Shown: in pieces, positions 46,801-64,000 of the stretch
How the letters are laid out: each line of letters begins with the position of its first letter
Numbering within the stretch: position 1 is the first letter of the stretch
NCBI GenBank assembly: GCA_012295275.1
Contig: CM022672.1
Coordinates: 23,807,930-23,871,929, forward strand
DNA: 64,000 nucleotides
Direction of reading: 5' to 3'
Origin: Chrysomallon squamiferum
Lineage: Eukaryota > Mollusca > Gastropoda > Neomphalida > Peltospiridae
Translations under genes and position numbers: made by a program
Notes under the pieces: model-generated
Database searches by the model: none
Told to the model about the DNA's origin: nothing
The model's input: the letters and a program-made list of their open reading frames with translations, nothing else

Positions 46801-47948
46801 GTGAAAAATAATGTATTTTACAGGCATTTCAGGACAAAAAATGTCCTTCAAAACAGGACATTTGTCAACTTGTTAGTTTTTAGAGACAGACACAGTTATA
46901 ATATTTTGTGTAACTGCAATCAGAACCTTGCATAAGGTAAATAATCAACATGTAATTAATAGTTGTTACAATTTACTGAATTTAAAAGTATTTTATAAAT
47001 TGTACTGGCATTTTGAGACATAGCGTCAATTGGTGAAAAATCCTCTTTATTTACTTAGTTATAGCGGAATTGATAAATTGCTGACCTCTTCCTCTGGTGC
47101 TATTATTTCACTATTTCTAAAAGCCAAGCTTTTTTCCAGGAATTCTGAAGTTGCTTCTTCAAACTTGCAGGCATGTTCTAATCCTCCAAGTCTCCAACTT
47201 CCATCAGTTGTCACGAACAGAGAGACACACACACACATTGTTGTGACATATACCAACCTAGCAAATTACAGACTGGTATTTTAACAATAAAAATATTAAT
47301 TAATAAAAAAAAAAAAAAAAAAAAAAAAATTCTTTAGTCAGTAACACTATAGAGTGTATTGTAAATATATATATAGGTATTGAAATGCTGAATATAAAAT
47401 AATGATAATAATTTTAAATTAATATGTCCACTTACAGCTAAGTACTGAAATGCTTAATTTAATAATTCTCTACATATATAATATAATATAATTATATAGG
47501 GATTAAAATTTTTAGCTGTGTATTTACTCTTATGAAGTGCAAAATTAAAATTTCAAAAAAAAAAATTTAGAATACAAAATAAAATATGTATATTAGTGAA
47601 TTTAGTCTCATTAAAAATATACATATTTATGCTGAAATACTTAATTTAAAATAATAATAATTTAACAATGATGTGTAATCTCACAGTATCATGAAGAAAA
47701 ACTAGTGCTTTCAGGACACTGTGAAGACCAGCACAGATCTCAATGGGTGACAGTGTTGGAAATAATGGCTCCAAAGGTTCAACTTGTTCAGTTACTAGAT
47801 AGAATGATCCATCAACATTTTCCCCTGTTGAGATATACTTCAAGATATCAGGGTGACGCAGTGCTTTCAAATTCTAAAAACAAAGAAAAAAATAATAAAT
47901 ATTACAAATACCACAGTTAAAAAAAAAAACAAAAAAAAAAAAAAAAAA

Positions 47949-47981
<33 letters not shown>

Positions 47982-48823
47982 AAAAAAAAAATCTTTTTCA
48001 ATTTCCCTATTAGTTTCATTTTAATTTTTATACCTTTTAAAAAAAAATCTTTTATTCAAATTTTATTTGTGTATTAAAAATAATGAGAGATAAACAAATT
48101 TGTATTTTTATTATCTTTGTTATTTGTGCAACATATTCACCAGGTAAATAATCTATGAAAATTATTATAAACATGCAACAATGAAAATATTGAATTTTTA
48201 AAAATTTTATCTCCAACACTGATGATCATTTAACAATAAGATCCATTTCTTTAATTTAACTTGTTAACATATTACAAAATCTGTAATTAGAAAAAAAAAA
48301 AAAAAAAAAAAAAAAATTTAAAAACAAATTGAAATACAAAACTGTGAAATCAAAAATCAAAATACAAGAACAAAAAAGTATAAATAGCATTTAAAATAAA
48401 AAATATATAAATAAAAACTATCACATGAAAATTCAACAACTTCCTTATAAATATAAACATATGTGAAGACATTTCCTGTGATATATTTTACAGTCAGCAC
48501 AGCATAACCTGAAAATAATATTTTAGTCAAAAAACGTAACTGCCAGTACAAATATAATTTATTTTCTCATTGTACGATTAAAAGAAAATGATTGTAGGCT
48601 GCAAAATTGCTATACTTTGTTATGCTATTCAATAATAATGTCATACTTTCGTGCCCCTTTCAAGCAAATCCAGAGCTTTCTTATTATTCTTCTTCTGCTG
48701 AAAAACTGTAACTTTCGTTTCATCTTTCAGTTCGGCCTTAGTCATTTTCCAATCCATGTCTGACGATATTGTTATTTCTTCTCCCCATTCACAATCAGAC
48801 AACACACTGTTTTCAGAGCCCAT
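40799..48823 (-). CDS. SCYL3: SCYL3, SCY1-like pseudokinase 3 (13 coding exons)
   Basis: Exons in transcript order: 48823-48647, 47873-47685, 47257-47086, 46265-46166, 45976-45823, 45444-45367, 45010-44871, 44165-43966, 43532-43392, 42983-42898, 42340-42216, 41904-41147, 40852-40799. They give about 790 residues (human 742). The start MGSENS is an N-myristoylation signal, as in human SCYL3. The kinase-like part ([41 protein letters not shown]) lacks a catalytic HRD and DFG, so it is a pseudokinase. HEAT-type helices follow ([32 protein letters not shown]). The C-terminal part has a basic coiled segment, an acidic Ser-rich region with Trp motifs, a conserved [11 protein letters not shown] and the end [17 protein letters not shown] proteins act in Golgi/COPI traffic, and SCYL3 binds ezrin at adhesion sites. 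Exon 3 contains an out-of-frame GT repeat; all other junctions keep phase. Confidence 0.92.
41147..41904 (-). CDS. SCYL3: SCYL3 exon 12 (long acidic C-terminal region)
   Basis: This 758-nt exon begins [10 protein letters not shown] and ends VPESA|GTAAGT. It carries [11 protein letters not shown], an acidic [11 protein letters not shown] stretch, a basic [16 protein letters not shown] and the family motif [11 protein letters not shown] (human DWFADMIPEIK). The region is probably disordered with short binding motifs. Confidence 0.88.
42216..42340 (-). CDS. SCYL3: SCYL3 exon 11 (basic coiled segment, GTTAGT donor)
   Basis: The exon encodes a lysine/arginine/glutamate-rich helix ([20 protein letters not shown]). 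The donor is the unusual A|GTTAGT, which keeps phase with exon 12 and gives Ser at the junction. If unspliced, translation stops at TAG within the donor itself, giving an isoform ending RLIKS. No such basic segment is obvious in the human protein. Confidence 0.72.
47086..47257 (-). CDS. SCYL3: SCYL3 exon 3 with a frame-breaking (GT)6
   Basis: From the TGCTAG acceptor the frame set by exon 2 gives VGICHNNVC, matching GHLTHNNVC of human SCYL3. The downstream part ([15 protein letters not shown] to APEEE) is in a different frame. The switch lies in the (GT)6 at 47236-47225 and the CTCT beside it. The exon is 172 nt although both edges need phase 0, so it is one base too long or two too short. 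Splice sites are intact. Confidence 0.82.
48647..48823 (-). CDS. SCYL3: SCYL3 exon 1 (myristoylated N-terminus)
   Basis: The ATG at 48823-48821 begins [10 protein letters not shown]. Gly2 followed by Ser6 fits N-myristoyltransferase, and the same first six residues occur in human SCYL3. The exon runs 59 codons to ERGTK|GTATGA. This part of the kinase-like fold lacks a recognisable glycine-rich loop. Confidence 0.88.
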
Positions 48824-49917
48824 ATTTTAGATCAACATTTCAATTAAAATTATGCAGGATAAAGTCAAAATATGTCCAAAATGATTAGGACCCAGTCTAT
48901 TATGAAAACAACTGAAACGTGATTGACAATGTAATATAGATAAAATTATAATTGATACCATCGGCGATGGTGTTGTTGGCACGATCAGTGTCAATTATGT
49001 CCCTTGAACAACATGCACAGTAGACTGGTCCTTTATTATTTGAGAATGTAACACATAAATCCGGAAACAGTCAACATAGTTAAGAACGCTTAAAATATTT
49101 TTGGGGTTTTGTGAATCGTTTCATTAATGTGATGTAAGCGTTTCAAAAGGTCTTCTTATTCCGCACTTCCTTAGTGTATTTCATTAACACATGTTCAGAT
49201 AAAATGCAATTAAAGCATTATTATTGATGGCAGGGGCATATCTACGGAAAATGGTAAATATCGCCTAATCGTAATGCAAGGACTGAAATCGCGCCCATAT
49301 CCTAATACCCAGCACAGTTTAACAGAATTTCCTCAGACGTCAGAACAGACGAAATAAAAAAAAATAAAAATAAATAAATAAATAATAATAATAATAATAA
49401 AATACCAGTTCGATTTTTAGGTTTTTAGGCTATACTTCTTGGGTCATGTGAAATGGTCTAGATCAGTATACCAGGAAAAAATTGATATAGATTGACGTAA
49501 TTCATTCATAGTCTACATGTACTAGCATTTATTGGCAGCAATGCATCTTATCTGATCTTTTCCATAGTATAATGCATATTATGTACACATTGGATCAGTT
49601 AATGATTCACATAATACCTCAGTCAGACTATTTTGCCCGGACCGATATAGACGATTACATTTATAGTGTTGCATGAATGAATGAATGTATGACTAAAACA
49701 TTTTTATTTTTTTTTATTATTATTATTATTTTTAAACTGGCATCGCAATAGCTTTTTGTAGCATGACGGTACATATTCACCAGTTTATTTTAAAATTATT
49801 AATTTGTGTTTCTTTTGTTTGGTTGGTTTTGAAATATTCATCCTAATGTAACTGAAGAAAACCGATAAAATGCCTTAAGGCCTACAACACCTCCAGCGCT
49901 AATCAGAAAACCGTGGT

Positions 49918-49960
<43 letters not shown>

Positions 49961-50070
49961 CTTTAATAGTGGAACACTTGAAATTTGCTTGAGATATCCA
50001 TTAATGAAGTGCCCGTATGATTGCTGTTTACATCTAAATGAATAAATATATTCCCTTTTCCACAACGTGC

Positions 50071-50117
<47 letters not shown>

Positions 50118-50584
50118 CCTTGAAAAACAACAACAAAAACCAAAAGAAAACGCTTCAGTTTTGTATCGGTATCAGTAGTAAAGCGAAAATGATAGCACAA
50201 TTGTGAGTAAAACCAATAGTAACAATGACAAAATTACCAAGAGTTGTTTCCCTTACACCACTAAACAAATTTAACACCGCTTTACGATCGGTCTATTTTG
50301 TTAACATAATTAATTCCTCAGATTTCTTCGGATGGTGGCTCCAATATTTTTTTATTGTTAGGTTTACTGAAACCAATTAGTTTTTCACAAATAAATCAAG
50401 ATGGTCAGAATGAAGATATATTAAATCAAATTTAGATTATTCATTAGTGTTTCATTCATAATATTCATTAAATATTTTGTTAAATAAGTAGGGAAATATT
50501 TCAACGTCTTGAATTTGTATCAGGATATTTGTACTGGATCTGGTGAATTATGTGTAATATTTACCACAAATAGAAACAAATTAC
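48824..50584. other. SCYL3 upstream region
   Basis: The region contains the presumed SCYL3 5' UTR and promoter, with no clear TATA box at a fitting distance. It also holds an A-tract at 49921-49958 and (TAA)n at 50070-50116. Nothing coding was seen. Confidence 0.4.
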
Positions 50585-50912
50585 AAACACAACAATGACT
50601 GATAGCAGTTTATTGCTTAAAATATGTAAAAATAAACAGCAATGATGTCAAAACAATCTTTAACTACATTTATTTAATATATAGTATATATGTAGACAAA
50701 ATTAATGAAAGAATGACAGTTTAGAAGAAAATCTGCTAAGCAATCCAAAATGATTTGCAAAAGAAAGACTTCTAGCATATTTGAATACTATTTTTTAATT
50801 AATGATTTCAATCACACAATTTTCACTGATTTTGGAATGTCTATTATTTTTAGCATATCACTGGAATTGTTTAAAATTGGGATAAAATACCTTTTAATTA
50901 ATTAATTAATAA

Positions 50913-50952
<40 letters not shown>

Positions 50953-53900
50953 TACAGTCCTAATTAACAGCTAACTCTAAATAGTTTTCAGCAAAAACTG
51001 GAACTGATCGATCAAACAAAACTGATGTTTAAATACTTTTTGTATCAATACTTTTTTCTTTCTGTTTTAATACTACATAAAAAAATAAAGTTAAAAAATA
51101 ATTTCAAAGACAACTCTTCAGACATTACCTTTGATTATAAATAATTTCAAATCCAAAAGTATTTATTAAATTAAATTGCATACTTTTTTATTTTTTTAAC
51201 TGAAAATGAATGTAAAATAATAATAAATTTACTTTTAATGTTTATTTTGTCATTTCAGAAGTAAATTTGATAACAAATGAATAACAAAACACTCATGGAT
51301 ACTAAATGAATAAAAACAGCTCACAAACAGAAATACATTATTCATATTTACTGAACATAAAATAATTAAAATTAAGTAAAAATGAGGAAACCATGCATGT
51401 CATGATATGTATCTACAAAAAATTATAATTATTTTATTGAAAAAATGTAATATTACCCAATGCAACTACAAAATGTATATCTTGTGTAAAATTATATTTA
51501 AATTTATAGAGTAAGATAATAGTTAAACAAAAGCTATACACGTTTAGATTTGATTACTAATCTTTTCTTTGATTATATTCAGTTTAAATAGCATTGTACT
51601 GCAACATGAAAATTAATAAATAATTTTTTTTTAAATTATAAAATTAAAAAAGTAATAATAAAAATTAATGTGAAAAAGAATCCCAACAAGTTTAAAGCTT
51701 TTTCAATGCTATTTTGTTTTTGTTTTTTTAATCTCTTTACTCATTAATGAAATCAGCTTTCCTAAAATTAACCAGAATGATCTTTATTGCTTCCAATGCA
51801 ATAAAAACATGATATATGAAAGGAGACTGATATAGATAATACTCTGATGATTTCACAAAACCAAGCAAAAAACTTAAATCACAACAAATTTTTCAATGTA
51901 CTTTTGAACACAAACAAAACAGCAAAAAGCATAAAAGCTTTTATATAAGTATACAAAGCTGCAGGCAGAAAAAAATTTAATAATAAAAAAGAATAAAGAA
52001 CAACCTTAAAATATCACAAGCTAGCATTAGATGCATGAAATAAAGAAAACATTAGATTAAACTGAACACTTACAAAACAACATGAAAAAATAGTTTTTCA
52101 TAATCCGTTAATATACATATAAATAATAGAGCATAAATGTCTTTATCACCATTGTATGATAAAAGAAAGATGTGCACAAATTTTATGTTTACTATCTGAC
52201 ATTTAGATATATAAAAATGCTAATTATGAAACTAACAATACCACAAAAAAAAAAAATTTGTATTCAAGAAAATGTTACTAAACATGATAAATATCTTCAA
52301 AATTATTCTGATGAATGTGCAAAATTATGCCTCTTATTTAAATTATGTAAAACAATATAAACTTATGATCCAAATAAGAGATTCATATATTTTAATTTAC
52401 AACAAAATCTTTTTCAGTGTAAGCACAAATATATAAATAAAAACTTCTCCAAAACAATCTTAGACAATTTATGAACAAAATAATGATTGATCAATTTATT
52501 GCAAGTTATTAATGTTTATGTACATCACTGTTATATTTCTTTAAAAGAAATGTGAACAGTCATCAGATACAATGAACTGTTCCATGTAGCATCTGTCTAA
52601 ACCAGATTCTATTTCCATTTTCTCTAGCTGTACATTTTATATTTTCAACTATAGTCACAATTTCCAAATAAAAGCCAAAACTGAATAAGGAATTGATGAT
52701 ATGCAGCTGCAAGTCAAACAAGATTATAATCAATCATTAAATAGGAAACTATGCATGTCACAATATATGTCCATAAAAACTTTACAAATAGTTTATTAAT
52801 AAAACAAAACATTAAAAAAATTAACATTACCCAACCCAAGTACAGTTAAGTTTTAAAATGCAAATATTTAAATTTATTATTTTAGTTCAATATAGGTAGT
52901 TTTATTTTTTATTTGTAAATAAAATCCCAGAAAATAAATGATTTTCAAACACCGGAAGTAAACTTAATACAGTGACAGTTCCATGAAGTTTAACAATAAT
53001 GTTTTAAAAAGATGTAATAAATTTTGAATTATATAATCATTTACTGGATAATATTTTTAATCATATGTAATTGTGTTTAGCAATGATCATCTAGGGTTAA
53101 CTATAGTCTAGAAGTTACAAATTGTCTTTGACAAAATCACTGAAATTTCATATTTGTGTTATCAACTGCAAACTGGTAATAATGACTATACAATACACAT
53201 ATTCGATGTTCTGCATTTTGCAGGTTTTTGAAAATACATCATGTGTTCATAAACATTTGTTCCCTCATATTTAGAGAAAAAAAAAGAAATATAGTCTAAA
53301 AGGAAATCTAGTATTCTTAAATTAACAAATGCTAATTTCAAATGAAATTGAATATATATATATATATAAAAAAAAGTTTTATTAGTATTTGTTTAAGCAT
53401 CTAAATAATCTTATAATGCAGCTTCTTAATTTTGATAAAAATATATATTGCACATAGAATATTAGGCACTTGTTACCAGTGTAAAACAAGAAATCCACAA
53501 AAAGCCAGTATTTATATACAGTTTTTCAAACAGCACAACATAATGTCCATGTAGGTAGGTCTCAATAGACACTCAAGAAAAATTATCAGCTCTACTGAAC
53601 ACCACATGGTATACAAGATCACAACTTACAGGGAATTTAATAGCTGGATAAATATTTTTAAACATCTGATGTAGTGTTAACTAAGTGGTTTATCAAAGAT
53701 TTTTTAAGGAACAGACAAGACTATACTGGAATGTGCTATAAAACTTAATATCAAGAATAATGTGGTTTATCATACATATTTATAAATCTACTTTTCTTTT
53801 TAAAGTGTACCTTTGGTGATATGATGAATTGATTAAATATATTCTGTGTCAAATTTGATTTGTTGTTGTGTTTAGTTTTATTGCCACTATTATTAATTTC

Positions 53901-56031
53901 TTTTTATTTCTTCTTTCTATCCAAATTTAATTAGAAAGAAAAATCAATTATTTTCAAACATCTGGGTGACTCCTTATCTTTTTAGTCATGACGTCATCTC
54001 ATATATAGCAACCAATGAAAATTTTCACTTCTTCTAAAGTCAGACAAAACATAGTTATTAAAGCAATGATATCATGAAACCACTAGTAAAAATGTTTAAT
54101 GGCAGTATCTTTTTTACCAATATTAGTTTACTATCATATATTGCTATGCACACAAAAAAATAAATAAATAAAAAAATAAAATAAAATAACAGCATGGAAG
54201 TATGAATAGTCTTTAACCTTAGACTATTTCTTCATACTGAAACAGGTACACTTTAAGTCTACTAATAAAATTATAGGTATTCTGAAAAAGAAATCTTAAA
54301 AATTACACAAAGTGAGAAAATATTAAATGGGGACACAAAAGTGAGTAAATGCTTAAGACACTAAATCTATAGAAATGCTTGATATGTAGGTATACTATGT
54401 ATAAAGTAAACAATTTTCCAGGCCAAATTTTGGAAATAATTATTCAAAACTGCACCTTAGATGCTTATGTTTATAAAACACTTTGCTTTAACTTAATTAC
54501 TGTCCTAAATTAAAGAGATACTCCCCAAAATCTGAATGTAACTGACTGACTAATTTACTCCCAACTATAAAACATCTGTCAGTAATCCAACCAGTACTGA
54601 AACACATGCTTGGAATGAAAAAACTTCTGTTTATAACTTAGGTAGTAAATGTTATGTGAAACTGATGTTAAATAATTGCAGATATGTACAATCTGCATAT
54701 TCTGCCAAATACTCCCACTGATTGAACAGACATATACTAATTATAAATTGAAAAAATAAATTAATTAATATACATATATAATAAAATAAAAACTTTCACA
54801 AGAAATTAAAATCATTGTGTTTTCAAATGCTTTCCTACTTCTGAAAACACATTTGTAAGTAAATATGGAAGTAGAGAAAATAACATGTCAAAGAAACTGG
54901 CTATCACAATTTTTCTGTTTAGCTACATCCAGTTCAGAATGAGCTAAAAGAATGTATTTTACAGCATGAGCATCAATCTACGAAAATATTAAATTAATTA
55001 TACATCTTCAAAATCACTGGTCTGAACATCAGCTAGAATAATGCTACTATCTAGCAAACTTTATAAAAACAATAATAATTATAACAAATAGTACTTTAAA
55101 TTATAAAAACGAACTGCCTGTTGTTAAAAGACCTAAAACTAGTGTGCTGCTGTCACTCAGTATATTCAATAAACCTTTGAACACTGGAGCCAAAACTAGA
55201 TGCATGCAAATCTATTGAATTGTCTCAGTTATAAAATAGTTTCCATTTTATATGCACAGACTTTTATTATTTACTTAGATGATGTTACTTAGACAGCAAA
55301 TAAATTGTGATTTTAAAACTTGTTTTAGCAAAGTTACTAGTAAATACTCACATAACAAAACATTTATTAAAACAAACGTGAATAAGAACAATTATTTACA
55401 AAGTATCTGTAAAAAAAAAAAAAATTGTTTGGTAGGCCCATTTATTTTTTTTTTTTTTTATATGAAATCCATAGGCAACAAACAGTTAATTTTCAATAAG
55501 CAACCAGATATAGCCAATGAATAATATAGTAATTCAGTAGAGTGAGGCACAAGTGTATAAAAAGTGGGTGTGCAGTGCATGCATGTTTATTTCTGTTGTG
55601 TGTTCGGCAAGTATGGCTATTTATTTATAAAATATAGTGATTTTATAACTGCCTTTTACATCAGAAATATAGTTATATAATGAAAAACTTAGAAAAGCTA
55701 AAAAATGACATGGAAAATGTACTATTATTTTTTCTTAAAAAGAAAAGCTTGTTAACTCATTAAAAAAATATGAAATATAAATGTTTAAATAAATGTTATT
55801 AATATTCTTCCATTTTGTCAAGCTAAGCCTTTGCTTCATGCAATGAACAGAATTATTAGCATCTAATTAGTAATATATGACATTACAACCAAAGAGATCA
55901 AATCATTATAGAAATACTGAAATAAAGTTTTAAAACAATCCAAATAACATAAAAGGTCAGTAATTAGCAAACAACTACAAACATGTCAAAACCTAAAAAT
56001 AAAAGAAGTTACAAAATCATTATTTTTGTCA
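50585..56031 (-). other. MEGF9: Probable long 3' UTR of the MEGF9-like gene
   Basis: The 5.4 kb after the MEGF9-like stop is uniformly AT-rich and free of long GA arrays, coding homology and recognisable transposons. Only a short (TAA)n at 50919-50952 and A/T runs are seen. A minus-strand AATAAA (in GCAATAAACTGC, near 50608-50618) could end the transcript near 50585. The UTR reading is inference from position and composition. Confidence 0.35.
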
Positions 56032-60783
<4,752 letters not shown>

Positions 60784-61255
60784 AACTGTATGCAAATTTT
60801 GAACAAATTTAATAATTTAAAAGAATTGAATTTTGCATATTTTCTTAGAATTCAACTGGCCATGCTGATAATGAAAAAAATGGCGTAACAACATGCAATA
60901 AACTGTTTTCAAAGGGTATTAACAAAACGGAAAATGCCGAACATATTCGGAAATATCCGAAATGCAGCCAGGTACACGTAATGTCATTTATTTTTATTTT
61001 TTAATTTTTTTTTTATTTTGAAAAATATTTTCTCAATTTAATAAATTAAAAAAAAAAAAAATTAATACGAGCTGACACATCATTTTAATATTTTTTGTTG
61101 ACTTGAAAGACGTATCACACTGTCATAATTTCAAAATTTCAAAATTTCAAATAATTTTAATAAACGTACAAATATTTATATTTTTTCTTTGAACCACAAA
61201 ATAAATAAATGCAGTAAATTTAAATTTTATTACAAATTAATTTTTACAACTATTA

Positions 61256-61293
<38 letters not shown>

Positions 61294-62204
61294 TTTTTTT
61301 TTTTTTGAGAGATGATTTTTTCCATAGCACGGTTTCTATGAACATTATTGGCATCATGACTGCAGTCAAAAGGCTTAAACCAAAGTTTAATATTTTCCAT
61401 CTGTATGCTTCATTTAGAAACAAAACTATATGATATCTGAATGAAGAAAGACAAAGCACTCAAACTAGGTAGCCCAGTTTTCTTTGACCAACATTTGTTA
61501 ATGGTTGGACAATTATGCACTGGGATTTTATTTCATAAAAATCTGATACAGTGACAGTTTCATATTAATGCTGATTTATTTTTCAATTTATAATTATTAA
61601 TTTAATTAATATTATTTTATATATTGATATCTATTCCATTTCATTGTAAACAATAATAACAAATAAATGATAAAATTCAATCTGATAGCACTCCAAAGTA
61701 TTTCAAATAAACTATGAAAGAAAGGATTAATACACAGTGTAGTAGTTTGTTTTGTGCATATAAATATTCACTGATATCAGTGTAATTCTATGCAACCAAT
61801 TAAGAATATCATTTAAGTTAGTCTTTAAAGTAAAGAAAATATAATTAATGATTGTTGATGTGCTAACAGATCAGAGCTATACAAATTCTCCAAATGTGAC
61901 CAGTTCTTTAGTTTGTCAGGTTATTAAATACACTTTTGGATGAGTGAGTCCAGAAATCTCTAAAATTACAGGATTTTATATATACCATATATAACATAAA
62001 TGTACTTCATGAAGAAATACAAACAGAATATTTAAATATACTTTCATTAAAAGAATTAATATCAAAACTTATACAAAATGAATAAATGAATGAATTTTCA
62101 TTAATGACATTTCTACATTAATGAATAGGATATTAATATATTTATATTAAACTTGTATCCAGAATTAACTAATAAAAAATAAATATACAGGGGAAAATAG
62201 AAAT
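60784..62204. other. MEGF9-like upstream region / DHPS 3' flank
   Basis: AT-rich, with (TTA)n at 61255-61292 and A/T runs. It must contain the MEGF9-like promoter and probably the DHPS 3' end. No coding signal was seen. Confidence 0.4.
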
Positions 62205-62510
62205 ACAGTGGTACCTTGAGTTTAATTTGTTCCATGACTGAGCTCGTAACTCAATTTGCTCATATATCAAATCAATTTTCCCACATGAAATTAAGTGATA
62301 TACCATTAATCTGTTCCAGCCCCCCAAAACCACCCCTGTTCTTTGCACTCACTTTCTAACAATCCATGGTCAGAAAAAAGAAATTTGGCAAAATACTGCA
62401 CAAAACATGAACAAACACAATAGAGATGCTTCTGCAGCAAGGTAACCACGTGAAATAAACAAGTGAGACGTGTAATGCTGGCCAGATGTTGTGTTGTATT
62501 TAAAACATAA
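62205..62510. mobile_element. Interspersed repeat with CAGTGGTACCTTG terminus
   Basis: CAGTGGTACCTTGAGTTTAA followed by GAGCTCGTAACTCAATTTGC and ATCTGTTCCAGCCCCCCAAA resembles the end of a widespread non-autonomous DNA-transposon type. The family is recalled, not checked. The right limit is approximate. It lies just past the DHPS stop, probably in its 3' UTR or flank. Confidence 0.45.
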
Positions 62511-62549
62511 ATACATTTTAAAACAGTTTTAAAAAATTGGGTTACTAAA

Positions 62550-63754
62550 TTATTTAATTATAAATTCCTTTTCTCTTCTTGCAAATGTTTCTGCAACAAG
62601 CAGTGGAAAGATAAGTGTTGCTTCAGCATATATCTGAAAAACAAATAATTTTAAAGAAATAAAATATTCAAATCAATATATATGTGTAGATAAAAAAAAA
62701 GACGAGAGAAAATCTTTATAAACAACTTTAAATTTATTTTGTACCATGGGGAATTTATTTATTTATTTTGTTTATTTTATTATTTTTTTTTTCTCTCTTT
62801 ATACATTATAGCATGTAGATTTAATGAAAAAGCAGCAGAATGGTAAAGAATTTTATTTCACTGCATAGCATTTGATATCTGTAAATCAGAAGATGTGTAC
62901 ACACATACACAAATAAAATGGTGCATTCATATGTAAACAATAAATTAAAATACCTTGACTGGTGTGGCAGACATCTTTATTTTACCCCAAGACACAGCTT
63001 CGTCTGGCCTGGCTCCAGAATCACTTCCATCAAACTCATTTCCAGTGTTAAGAAACACTGAAAAGTCAGCTCCATTTCTCTGAAAACACAACATTTTCAT
63101 TTCACATTTATTAAAAAAAAGAAAAGAAAAAAGGACCTGCACTAAAAAAAACCTCAGGCAAACAATTTATAATACAAGTAAGTTGTAACCTGAACAATAC
63201 TAATAAATAATAAATACTAATCTTCAATCAAAAAATATTTTGTCTGAAAAGTACAGTTACCATAAGATTTGCATTGCATGTGTGATGTTTCACAACTCCT
63301 CCCCCTAATATAATCATCCCAGTATTTTGTGCAAATACAGCTTGACTGTTCAGTCGACGAATATCTGAAATATAAAAATATTTAAATATCAATAAATTAA
63401 CAGAATATCAGTGAAAATTATATAATGATATTCAAATTAGTGTTTCTTCAGAATACAATTAAATTTTAATTTACAAATATACTACTAACCAAAAAAAAAA
63501 ATACTGTACTCTTAATGCATACCTTAATTAAAATGGGGATCAACTTCTTAATGAGGTAATATGAGAATGTCTTTAATTTGTTTTTATATTTTAAAACTCA
63601 GAAAACAGAACAGCTGATACAGCAGTTAAAGCTATGAAAACATTGTACCTTCTACAATGTCAATAACAAGTCCAGGTTTTCTGTAGGAATGAAAATATAT
63701 AATATCACCAAGTGAACCATCAGTAATAGCTGGGCAGAAAACTGGAATGTTATT
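62550..63754 (-). CDS. DHPS: Deoxyhypusine synthase, C-terminal part (gene runs off the right edge)
   Basis: Four in-phase exons: 63754-63649, 63364-63261, 63079-62954, 62633-62550. They encode [75 protein letters not shown] and [18 protein letters not shown], all close to human DHPS. The enzyme uses NAD and spermidine to convert one lysine of eIF5A to deoxyhypusine in the cytosol. The active-site lysine is the K in SWGKI, and NAD-site residues ([25 protein letters not shown]) are intact. Stop TAA is at 62552-62550. The N-terminal part lies beyond 64000. No frame problems are seen. Confidence 0.95.
62954..63079 (-). CDS. DHPS: DHPS penultimate exon (catalytic lysine)
   Basis: The 42 codons run from RNGADFS to SATPVK between TTTTCAG and GTATT, and include [20 protein letters not shown]. 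Its lysine forms the enzyme-substrate imine intermediate in human DHPS (Lys329). Confidence 0.93.
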
Positions 63755-64000
63755 CTGAAAGACAAGAAAAAATATGTGTAATGGTTTAAAATAAAAGTTT
63801 AAATAAAAGAAAATGTTTTAAAAGAAAGTAATGTATGCATATATACATACATATAAAATAACAATAATAAAATAAATAAAACCACTAAGTTATTTAATGT
63901 GCTTGAACTAATTATAATCTAAGACTTACATTTCGTATTATCCATCTTTAAATTCATTGTTTTCTCAGTTGTGTAACAATTATTATTGCATTACATTTTA

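Overview
The window is animal nuclear DNA. It is AT-rich and intron-dense, carries many long simple-sequence repeats, and all four recognisable protein genes are split by GT-AG introns. The proteins are ordinary metazoan families with no vertebrate-type Alu or L1 sequence in sight. Together with the dense GA/CT, CA, TAA and GATA arrays, this suggests a lophotrochozoan, most likely a cephalopod mollusc. The organism call is inference; the sequence does not prove it.

All four genes lie on the minus strand, so transcription runs from high to low coordinates. (1) 62550-63754 holds the last four coding exons of deoxyhypusine synthase (DHPS); its 5' part lies beyond 64000. (2) 56032-60783 is a seven-exon single-pass membrane protein with a signal peptide, a fibronectin III-like region, laminin-type EGF domains and a cytoplasmic tail matching MEGF9. 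About 5 kb of plain AT-rich DNA after its stop is probably its 3' UTR. (3) 40799-48823 is SCYL3, a myristoylated SCY1-family pseudokinase with HEAT repeats, in 13 exons. (4) 3345-35056 is a 28-exon homologue of insulin-degrading enzyme (IDE, peptidase family M16A). Its HxxEH zinc motif reads HFCGR, so it is probably a catalytically dead paralogue.

The IDE-like gene takes up half the window because its introns are full of repeats. These include ten (GA)n/(CT)n arrays plus one at the window's left edge, an inverted pair of a near-identical dispersed element flanking exons 18-27, a diverged direct pair of about 1.5-1.7 kb, a tandem duplication that copies an exon edge, and a 48-bp perfect palindrome. 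A 735-bp hAT-like element with a target-site duplication sits between the IDE-like and SCYL3 genes. Long GA arrays stop abruptly near 38.4 kb, and the SCYL3-MEGF9-DHPS block is much plainer.

Three genes each need exactly one small indel to read through: a one-base phase gap at IDE-like exon 15, an out-of-frame coding (GT)6 in SCYL3 exon 3, and one extra base in the last MEGF9 exon. Conserved protein continues on both sides of each lesion, so small assembly errors are the simplest explanation. No operon, CRISPR array, phage or clearly new multi-gene system is visible. The most biologically interesting item is the apparently inactive IDE paralogue.
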